64,000 nucleotides of DNA from Stutzerimonas stutzeri (GTDB lineage Bacteria > Pseudomonadota > Gammaproteobacteria > Pseudomonadales > Pseudomonadaceae). The notes beneath the pieces are model-generated. The model saw only the letters and a list, made by a program, of their open reading frames with translations. It had not been told where the DNA came from and did no database searches. The stretch covers positions 1,178,001 through 1,242,000 of the forward strand of contig NZ_CP073105.1 of the NCBI RefSeq assembly GCF_018138085.1, in the 5' to 3' direction. A program made the position numbers and the translations under genes. How positions within the stretch are numbered: the first letter of the stretch is position 1; the number at the start of each line of letters is the position of its first letter. Shown piece by piece: positions 54,741-64,000 of the stretch.

Positions 54741-55412
54741 GCAGCCCAGGGGCTGCATTCGTCGCGGGTCGCGACTCCCACAGGGTTAGCGTTGGCCGAT
54801 GGCGTTCCGTAGGAGCCCCGACCTCGGGGCGAAGAGTGGGTGCGGTGCGGAGCAGCGGTTGGAAGCGATGAGCTAAAAGCGCAGCCCTGCAGTCTGCATT
54901 CGTCGCGGGTCGCGACTCCCACAGGGCGTAGCGTTGGCCGAAGGCGTTCCGTAGGAGCCCCGACCCCGGGGCGAAGGGTGGGGGCGGTGCGGAGCGGCGG
55001 TTGGAAGCGAGGAGCTAAAGGCGCAGCCCAGGGGACTGCATTCGTCGCGGGTCGCGACTCCCACAGGGGTTAGCGTGGGCCGATGGCGTTCCGTAGGAGC
55101 CCCGACCTCGGGGCGAAGAGTGGGTGCGGTGCGGAGCAGCGGTTGGAAGCGATGAGCTAAAGGCGCAGCCCTTTGGGCTGCATTCGCCGCGGGGCGCGCC
55201 TCCAACAGGGATCGGGTTGGGCCGATGGGCTTTTGTGGGAGGCCCGACCTCGGGGCGAAGAGTGGGTGCGGTGCGGAGCAGCGGTTGGAAGCGATGAGCT
55301 AAAGGCGCAGCCCTTTGGGCTGCATTCGCCGCGGGGCGCGCCTCCAACAGGGATCGGGTTGGGCCGATGGGCTTTTGTGGGAGGCCCGACCTCGGGGCGA
55401 AGCGGGGTGGAG
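54741..55412. repeat. Five-unit 142-bp tandem array between convergent lhr and rapA
   Basis: GCAGCCC-type hairpins (GCAGCCC-TTT-GGGCTGC in the later units) start at 54741, 54881, 55023, 55165 and 55307, giving periods of 140, 142, 142 and 142. Each unit also has a CCCGACCTCGGGGC palindrome. The last two full units are nearly identical, while the first three vary. Nothing else is seen in the 54706-55519 gap. Confidence 0.9.
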
Positions 55413-55519
55413 CAGAGCAGTCCGTCAAGCAAGAACTGTAGTCCAAGCGTCAAGCTTCAAACCCAAAGCTAAAACTCAATCCGTGCCCGAGCCTGTTGCC
55501 CTCCAGCCTCCAGCCTCCT

Positions 55520-58369
55520 TTACCCCGCCACCAACACCCGAATCGCTTCCAGGCGCAGACCGGCCTTTTCCAGCATCGCCAGGCCTTCCTCACGCTGTTT
55601 GCGCACGGCTTCGATCTCGCTGTCGCGCACGCTTGGGTTGACGGCTTGCAGGGCGGTGAGGCGGGCCAGCTCTTCGTCGAGGCTCGCCTTGAGTTTGCGC
55701 TGCGCTTCGGCGACGCGCTCGGTGTGGCGCGGGGTGACCTTGGCTTCGGCGTCGGCGATCTGCTTGGCCAATACATCGCGTTGTGCCTGGACGAACTTGT
55801 TGGCGCTGGCGCGCGGGACGCTTTCCAGCTGATCGGTGAGCGTCTCGAACGCCACCTTCGGCGCCAGGTCGTTGCCGTTCGAATCCAGCAGGCAGCGCAG
55901 CGCCAGAGGCGGCAGGAAGCGGTTGAGCTGCAGGGCACGCGGCGCTACCACTTCGCTGACATAGAGCAGTTCCAGCAGAACCGTGCCGGGCTTGAGCGCC
56001 TTATTCTTGATCAGCGCCACGGCGGTGTTGCCCATGGAGCCGGACAGCACCAGATCCATGCCGCCCTGCACCATGGGGTGTTCCCAGGTGAGGAACTGCA
56101 TGTCTTCGCGGGCCAGTGCCTGCTCACGGTCGTAGGTGACGGTGACGGCTTCGTCGTCGCCGAGCGGGAAGCTGGCGTCGAGCATCTTTTCGCTGGGGCG
56201 CAGGATCAGTGCGTTCTCGGAATGGTCTTCGCTGTCGATGCCAAAGGCGTCGAACAGCTCCTCCATATAGATCGGCAGGGCGAACTGGTCGTCCTGTTCT
56301 TCGATCGCTTCGACCAGCGCCTTGCCCTGTTCGCCACCGCCCGAGTTGAGTTCCAGCAGCCGGTCGCGGCCGGTATGCAGCTCGGCTTCCAGTCGCTCGC
56401 GCTCGGCGCGGGCTTCGGTTATGAGCTTCTGGAATTCATCATCGTCGCCTTCTTCCAGCTGGTTCAGCAGGCGCGGCCCGAACTGATGCTGCAGGGCGTT
56501 GCCGGTGGGGCAGGTGTTGAGGAAGGCGTTCAGCGCCTCGTGATACCACTTGAACAGACGTTCCTGCGGGCTGGTTTCCAGATAGGGCACGTGCAGCTGG
56601 ATGACGTGGGCCTGGCCGATCCGGTCGAGGCGACCGATGCGCTGCTCCAGCAGATCGGGGTGGGCCGGCAGATCGAACAGCACCAGGTGATGGGCGAACT
56701 GGAAATTGCGGCCTTCACTGCCGATCTCGGAACAGATCAGTACCTGCGCGCCGAATTCTTCATCGGCGAAGTAGGCGGCGGCGCGGTCGCGCTCGAGGAT
56801 GCTCATGCCTTCGTGGAAGACGGTTGCCGGGATGCCGGAGCGCACGCGCAGCGCGTCTTCCAGGTCCAGCGCGGTCTCGGCGTGGGCGCAGATGACCAGC
56901 ACCTTGTACTTCCTCAGCATCTTCAGCGTGTCGATCAGCCACTCGACGCGCGGATCGAAGTTCCACCAGCGGTTCTGCGCGTCCGGCTCTTCCTGCTGGC
57001 TCTGGAAGCTGACTTCCGGATACAGCTCGGCATGCTCGCCCAGCGGCAATTCCAAGTACTCGGCGGGGCAGGGCAGCGGATAGGGATGCAGTTGGCGCTC
57101 GGGGAAACCGCGCACGGCGGCGCGGGTGTTGCGGAACAGGAGGCGGCCGGTGCCGTGACGGTCGAGCAGTTCGCGGATCAGGCGGCTGCTGGCTTCGATG
57201 TCGCCATCGGTGGCCGCGGCGAGCAGGGCTTCGCCTTCGGCGCCGAGGAAGTCATGGATGGTCTGGTGCGCTTCCTGCGACAGGCGGCCTTCGTCCAGCA
57301 GTTCCTGCACGGCGCGGGCGACTGGCTGGTAGCTGGCACTCTCGGCGCGGAAGGCTTCGAGATCATGGAAACGGTTCGGGTCGAGCAGGCGCAGGCGGGC
57401 GAAGTGGCTTTCCTGGCCAAGCTGTTCCGGAGTGGCGGTCAACAGCAGCACGCCTGGGGTGACTTCGGCCAGTTGCTCGACCAGCTTGTATTCGGCGCTG
57501 GCGTTTTCCGGGTGCCAGACCAGGTGATGCGCTTCGTCCACAACGAGCAAGTCCCAGCCGGCGGCGAAGGCTGCGTCCTGGGCGCGCTCGTCGTCCTTCA
57601 GCCAGTCCAGCGAGACCAGCGCCAGCTGGGTGTCTTCGAAGGGGTTGCTGGCATCGCTCTCGATGAAACGCTCGTCATCGAACAACGCGACCTGCAGATT
57701 GAAGCGGCGGCGCATTTCCACCAACCACTGATGCTGGAGGTTTTCCGGGACCAGGATCAGCACGCGCTTGACGCGGCCAGACAGCAGTTGGCGATGGATC
57801 ACCATGCCGGCTTCGATGGTTTTGCCCAGGCCCACTTCGTCCGCGAGCAACACGCGCGGGGCGATGCGGTCGGCGACTTCACGGGCGATATGCAACTGGT
57901 GCGCGATGGGTTGCGCGCGCACCCCGCCCAGGCCCCACAGCAAGGAGGTCAGCTGTTTGCTCTGGTTTTCCAGAGTGTGGTAGCGCAGCTTGAACCAGTT
58001 CAGCGGGTCGATCTGGCCGGCGAACAGGCGATCGCTGGCGAGGCGGAACTGGATGAAGTTCGACAGCTGGGTTTCCGGCAGGGTGCGGGCTTCGCTCTGT
58101 GCGGTCAGGCCGTGGTAGACCAGCAGGCCGTCGACATCCTCGACTTCGCGCACGGTCATCTTCCAGCCTTCGAAGTGCGTGACCTCATCACCCGGGACGA
58201 AGCGCACACGGGTCAGCGGAGCGCTGCGGGCGGCGTATTGGCGGGTTTCGCCGGTGGCGGGGTAGAGCACGGTGAGCATGCGGCCGTCCTGCATGAGGAT
58301 GGTTCCCAGACCGAGTTCCGCTTCGCTGTCGCTGATCCAGCGTTGCCCCGGTAGATACTGCTGCGCCAT
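55520..58369 (-). CDS. rapA: RNA polymerase-associated ATPase RapA
   Basis: Swi2/Snf2 ATPase that recycles stalled RNA polymerase. 949 residues, close to the 968 of E. coli. The tandem Tudor-like N-terminal region ([22 protein letters not shown]) precedes Walker A DEVGLGKT at 177-184, [31 protein letters not shown] and [11 protein letters not shown]. The C-terminal RapA domain contains [50 protein letters not shown] precedes the ATG. It is convergent with lhr across the tandem array. Confidence 0.97.
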   Translation of the reverse strand: MAQQYLPGQRWISDSEAELGLGTILMQDGRMLTVLYPATGETRQYAARSAPLTRVRFVPGDEVTHFEGWKMTVREVEDVDGLLVYHGLTAQSEARTLPETQLSNFIQFRLASDRLFAGQIDPLNWFKLRYHTLENQSKQLTSLLWGLGGVRAQPIAHQLHIAREVADRIAPRVLLADEVGLGKTIEAGMVIHRQLLSGRVKRVLILVPENLQHQWLVEMRRRFNLQVALFDDERFIESDASNPFEDTQLALVSLDWLKDDERAQDAAFAAGWDLLVVDEAHHLVWHPENASAEYKLVEQLAEVTPGVLLLTATPEQLGQESHFARLRLLDPNRFHDLEAFRAESASYQPVARAVQELLDEGRLSQEAHQTIHDFLGAEGEALLAAATDGDIEASSRLIRELLDRHGTGRLLFRNTRAAVRGFPERQLHPYPLPCPAEYLELPLGEHAELYPEVSFQSQQEEPDAQNRWWNFDPRVEWLIDTLKMLRKYKVLVICAHAETALDLEDALRVRSGIPATVFHEGMSILERDRAAAYFADEEFGAQVLICSEIGSEGRNFQFAHHLVLFDLPAHPDLLEQRIGRLDRIGQAHVIQLHVPYLETSPQERLFKWYHEALNAFLNTCPTGNALQHQFGPRLLNQLEEGDDDEFQKLITEARAERERLEAELHTGRDRLLELNSGGGEQGKALVEAIEEQDDQFALPIYMEELFDAFGIDSEDHSENALILRPSEKMLDASFPLGDDEAVTVTYDREQALAREDMQFLTWEHPMVQGGMDLVLSGSMGNTAVALIKNKALKPGTVLLELLYVSEVVAPRALQLNRFLPPLALRCLLDSNGNDLAPKVAFETLTDQLESVPRASANKFVQAQRDVLAKQIADAEAKVTPRHTERVAEAQRKLKASLDEELARLTALQAVNPSVRDSEIEAVRKQREEGLAMLEKAGLRLEAIRVLVAG

Positions 58370-58606
58370 GCCCTGCCTCCCGCTGTAAAAAAGCCCGCTA
58401 TGTTAACGGAACACTGCCGAGAGAGCGACGACAGATGCCACCGGATTAGCGTTGTCGCCGTTCTCGTTTCCGTTGTGACGAACGCAAACGGACCCTGCCA
58501 GTGTAGCGTTGCTGCTAAAGTCGTCAGCAGATCGGCCGATCAACCGGTACAGGCTCGCCAGACCAGGTGTGCCCCCGGCTCGTCGGCCTGCCACGGGAGA
58601 GCGAAG

Positions 58607-58903
58607 ATGCTGCCAGTCATTCCACCCGGCACCGTCCAGGTCACTGCGCAACAGGACGTAATCAAGCCACGACCCGATATCGCACCGGTGACGCCGGTTC
58701 AGCCGAGCGCCAACGAGAGTTCGGTGGGGCTCGATCGCCGTCATCCTCAGGAAGCCGAGCAGATGCTGCGCGACGAGCAGCGCCGGCGCCAGCGGCGGGG
58801 CTACACGGCGCAGGAGCTGGCCGAGGGCGAAACCGCCGAAGAGGATCAGGATGCGCTCGAGGAACTCCCGCGGCAGGGCCTCTGGGTCGACGTCGAGGTC
58901 TGA
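58607..58903 (+). CDS. Small Pro/Glu/Arg-rich protein upstream of alkB, unknown function
   Basis: 98 residues, probably disordered. The start is MLPVIPPGTVQVTAQQ, the middle has ESSVGLDRRHPQEAEQMLRDEQRRRQRR, and the end is PRQGLWVDVEV. GGGAGA lies 7 bases before the ATG. Its stop overlaps the alkB ATG (TGATG), so the two are coupled. Similar proteins exist in Pseudomonas with unrelated misnamed annotations; the true role is unknown. Confidence 0.8.
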   Translation: MLPVIPPGTVQVTAQQDVIKPRPDIAPVTPVQPSANESSVGLDRRHPQEAEQMLRDEQRRRQRRGYTAQELAEGETAEEDQDALEELPRQGLWVDVEV

Positions 58904-59511
58904 TGCGCTCGCTCGACGGTCTCGCCATAACCCTGCCTCAGGCCGATCTGACCTACTGGCCGCAATGGGCCGACGCCGCGCTCGCTGATCGCTGGCTGTC
59001 GACGCTGACCACCGAGACGCCCTGGACGCAACCCCGGATCAGGCTCTACGGGCGCCAATGCGCCGTGCCAAGGCTGGTCGCCTGGTATGGCGATCCCGAG
59101 GCGCGCTATCGATATTCCGGGCTGGTGCACGAGCCCTTGCCTTGGACGCCGCTGCTCGGTGAGATTCGCGAACGAGTCCAGGCTCAACTGGGCGAGCGTC
59201 TGAACGGCGTGCTGCTCAACCTCTACCGCGATGGCCAGGACGCCATGGGGTGGCACAGCGATGACGAGCCCGAGCTGGGTCACGAGCCTCTGGTGGTCTC
59301 GCTCAACCTCGGCGCAACCCGGCGGTTCGACCTTCGCCGCAAGGGAAACAGTCGGATCGAGCATTCGCTGGACCTGGATCATGGCTCGTTGCTGGTCATG
59401 CGTGGTCCGACACAGCATTATTGGCAGCACCAGATCGCCCGGACGCGCAAGGTAACCGAGCCGCGTCTGAACCTGACCTTTCGCCAACTCTTTCGTGAGC
59501 CCGTCTTATGA
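58903..59511 (+). CDS. alkB: AlkB-type 2-oxoglutarate/Fe(II) dioxygenase
   Basis: Repairs alkylated bases in DNA or RNA by oxidative demethylation. 202 residues. Iron ligands His118 and Asp120 are in AMGWHSDDE and probably His176 in HYWQHQI. The 2-oxoglutarate-binding Arg residues are in EPRLNLTFR. NLYRDGQDAMGWHSDDEPELG matches the ALKBH2/3-like subgroup more than E. coli AlkB. It overlaps the genes on both sides by 1-4 bases, forming a tight three-gene unit with no ada gene nearby. Confidence 0.93.
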   Translation: MRSLDGLAITLPQADLTYWPQWADAALADRWLSTLTTETPWTQPRIRLYGRQCAVPRLVAWYGDPEARYRYSGLVHEPLPWTPLLGEIRERVQAQLGERLNGVLLNLYRDGQDAMGWHSDDEPELGHEPLVVSLNLGATRRFDLRRKGNSRIEHSLDLDHGSLLVMRGPTQHYWQHQIARTRKVTEPRLNLTFRQLFREPVL

Positions 59512-59669
59512 GCAGTGACGCCAAGCTGATCGACTTCAGCGTCGAGCGTGAAAAGCGCATTCATGACATCAAGGAAAAGCGCCTGGCCGAAATGCGCCAG
59601 GCGTTCGAGGAGGCTTTGCCGCTGGCCCGGCCGAAAAAGAAACCCAAGGCCAAGCCTAAGAAACGCTGA
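59508..59669 (+). CDS. Small Lys-rich protein coupled to alkB
   Basis: 53 residues, starting MSSDAKLIDFSVEREKRIHDIKEKRL and ending in a Lys/Pro/Ala tail. Its ATG overlaps the alkB stop (ATGA). It is strongly basic at the C-terminus and helical at the N-terminus, so nucleic-acid contact is possible. Short, but codon use and coupling support it. No family recognised. Confidence 0.65.
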   Translation: MSSDAKLIDFSVEREKRIHDIKEKRLAEMRQAFEEALPLARPKKKPKAKPKKR

Positions 59670-59811
59670 GCTCCTGTCCTCGAGCTAGACGTCCACTGCG
59701 CGATCCGAGCGGCTCGATGAGTCGTTCGGCCTGCGTCTCTCGCCGCATCCCCCCTCTTTTCTTGACCCAGATCAGCTAACGCGATGCCTGGTTTGCGCGG
59801 CTTCGCGGCCA

Positions 59812-59825
59812 TTGACATCGATCAA
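59812..59825 (+). promoter_or_regulatory. ANR/FNR box upstream of the ccoM-like gene
   Basis: TTGACATCGATCAA fits the TTGAT-N4-ATCAA consensus with one change. A possible -10, TAACGT at 59847-59852, would place the box about 40 bases before the start of transcription, the class II activating position. Confidence 0.7.
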
Positions 59826-59892
59826 TTTTTAAACGGCGCGGCGGGGTAACGTACAGCCATCAGACAGCACAACGGCTTGGAGGCAGGAAATC

Positions 59893-60000
59893 ATGTTCGT
59901 CGATAATGTGGTGCTCGCAGGGGTGGTCACGGTCGGCCTGATGGTCGCCTTCCTTGGCGGTTTCGGATATTTCATCTGGCGGGATGCTCACAAGAAGTAG
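59893..60000 (+). CDS. ccoM: CcoM-like mini-subunit of cbb3 cytochrome oxidase
   Basis: 35 residues, one membrane helix: MFVDNVVLAGVVTVGL then a Gly/Phe-rich helix end and the basic tail RDAHKK. Size, topology and sequence style match CcoM, the small helix found in the P. stutzeri cbb3 oxidase structure and encoded away from the ccoNOQP operons. An ANR box in class II position upstream fits low-oxygen induction. AGGCAGGAAA precedes the ATG and a strong terminator follows, so it is a one-gene transcript. Identity is from memory of the family, not from alignment. Confidence 0.65.
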   Translation: MFVDNVVLAGVVTVGLMVAFLGGFGYFIWRDAHKK

Positions 60001-60035
60001 CGGTCCCGCAGATAGACAGAGCACGCAAGGCATTT

Positions 60036-60061
60036 GGGCGACTTAGGTCGCCCTTTTTTTT
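60036..60061 (+). terminator. Terminator of the ccoM-like gene
   Basis: GGGCGAC pairs with GTCGCCC around a 4-base loop and is followed by eight T. Confidence 0.9.
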
Positions 60062-60070
60062 GCCTGCCAT

Positions 60071-63190
<3,120 letters not shown>

Positions 63191-63373
63191 GGTGAGGTCC
63201 CGGTGTTGTTCTTGTTGTACCGCGAGCTCGATGGTCGGTGCATGGTGGGTGATGTGCATCCTCCATCGGCGCGGGAGGCGGGGCGTAGTCGAGGGCCGTA
63301 ATAGCCTTGTGCTGGCAAGCCTTAACGGTGCACGCGCGGGATGGCAAAGCGGGTTGCGTTGACGCAAGGAGAC

Positions 63374-63422
63374 AAGGTGCCGGAGGCGGCACCTTGATTT
63401 TGGTCAGTCCGTGAGGACTGAC
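63374..63422. other. Two adjacent hairpins between maoC-like and pullulanase genes
   Basis: AAGGTGCCG pairs with CGGCACCTT (63374-63395), and GTCAGTCC pairs with GGACTGAC (63403-63422). They follow the hydratase gene and precede the pullulanase leader. U-runs are short, so they may be weak terminators. Confidence 0.45.
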
Positions 63423-63446
63423 AAGTGTCGATCCGGCTGTCGCTGT

Positions 63447-63917
63447 TCAGCCGAAGGTGATGGGCGGCAGGTCTTTCAGTTCGACGGTCTCCTCGCGGCG
63501 CGGCGCCAGCACTTCGGCTTCGCCATCAACCACCTGTTCGTCGTTCTGATTGAAGACTCGGGTGGCGATGCGTACGCGGTTCTTCGGCATCTTCTCCAGG
63601 ATCTCCAGGCGTACGGTGAGGGTGTCGCCCAGCTTCACCGGGCGGGTGAATTTCATCGTCTGGCCCAGATAGATGGTGCCCGGCCCGGGTAACGTGCAGG
63701 CGACCGCCGCGCTGATCAGGGCGCCGCTGAACATGCCATGGGCGATGCGCTCCTTGAAAGGCGTGCCGGCAGCGAATTCCGCGTCGAGATGGACCGGGTT
63801 GCGATCACCCGACATGGCGGCGAACAGCTGGATGTCGCGCTCCTCGACCCGCTTCTCGAAGCTTGCGGTCTGGCCAACCTCGAGGGCGGAGTAGGGCGTG
63901 TTGCTCAGCGTGCTCAT
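63447..63917 (-). CDS. MaoC/PhaJ-type (R)-enoyl-CoA hydratase
   Basis: 156 residues, one hot-dog domain. The catalytic motif is FAAMSGDRNPVHLDAEFA (Asp and His at about residues 38 and 43), the hydratase-2 signature. HGMFSGALISAAVACTLPGPGTIYL follows. The start at 63917 has AGAGG 8 bases upstream; the open frame extends further but lacks support. It may divert beta-oxidation intermediates to polyhydroxyalkanoate precursors or serve another acyl-CoA route; no pha gene is in view. Confidence 0.92.
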   Translation of the reverse strand: MSTLSNTPYSALEVGQTASFEKRVEERDIQLFAAMSGDRNPVHLDAEFAAGTPFKERIAHGMFSGALISAAVACTLPGPGTIYLGQTMKFTRPVKLGDTLTVRLEILEKMPKNRVRIATRVFNQNDEQVVDGEAEVLAPRREETVELKDLPPITFG

Positions 63918-64000
63918 GAGTAAACCTCTGGTGCGGATACGAACGAAGGACCGCTGCGGCGGTGCCCAGCCAGTCATGAATGGCGACCGTGGAGTCGCGA

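Noticed and set aside
54741..55412. CRISPR or coding repeat protein between lhr and rapA
   Set aside because: 142-bp units repeat in full, including the would-be spacers; open frames across the array are broken or lack starts.
55496..58354. Very long plus-strand open frame opposite rapA
   Set aside because: Antisense shadow of rapA; low-complexity composition and no family resemblance.

Overview
This 64-kb window is chromosomal DNA from a GC-rich gammaproteobacterium, most likely Pseudomonadaceae and probably the Pseudomonas stutzeri (Stutzerimonas) group. The inference rests on gene content and protein style: PuuD/PuuE-type purine catabolism, BraC-LivHMGF, RapA, an EgtB-EgtD pair, a CcoM-like mini-protein, and Pseudomonas-type GTGGGAGC/GTAGGAGC extragenic palindromes. 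It rests on recognition, not on a database search. No rRNA, tRNA, CRISPR, prophage or intact insertion sequence was seen.

Region 1 (1-20.2 kb) is a nearly complete aerobic purine-salvage and degradation island. Base uptake: an NCS2 urate/xanthine permease (cut by the left edge) and an AzgA-type guanine/hypoxanthine permease. Deamination: guanine deaminase and 8-oxoguanine deaminase. Oxidation: xanthine dehydrogenase XdhA-XdhB with its maturation factor XdhC, then urate hydroxylase PuuD. Ring opening to glyoxylate and urea: UraH, UraD, PuuE, Alc, AllA. A FadR-type GntR regulator sits in the middle. Near-identical palindromes (TTGTATACAA type) lie before puuE, uraH, azgA and the regulator gene itself, so they are a candidate regulon. 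Two spots in this island carry local tandem duplications tied to one palindromic repeat family: the alc-allA gap and the xdhC-guaD junction.

Region 2 (20.2-30 kb) holds the branched-chain amino-acid ABC operon livHMGF with its binding protein gene braC, a DUF2288 gene, and a four-gene phosphonate/selenate-type ABC importer. Region 3 (30-44.3 kb) is mixed. It contains a protealysin-like M4 peptidase with its emfourin-type inhibitor, a tartronate-semialdehyde-reductase-like dehydrogenase plus hydroxypyruvate-isomerase-like pair (which could use the glyoxylate from region 1), an MFS carrier, a YegD-type Hsp70, a CHAD protein, PpiA, a LysR regulator, a DEAD-box helicase, and a large secreted GH5 hydrolase with three copies of an unassigned N-terminal domain.

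Region 4 (44.7-64 kb) has a secreted subtilase with an altered catalytic triad translationally coupled to the egtB-egtD ergothioneine genes. The Lhr helicase follows, with its coding sequence interrupted by four in-frame 183-bp copies of a repetitive palindromic element. A five-unit 142-bp tandem array separates lhr from rapA. Then come an alkB operon with two tiny partner genes, an ANR-box-driven ccoM-like mini-gene, a secreted pullulanase and a MaoC-type hydratase. The clearest novelties are the amplified repeat inside lhr, the triple-domain GH5 protein with its structured leader, the purine GntR regulon, and the gene-edge duplications.
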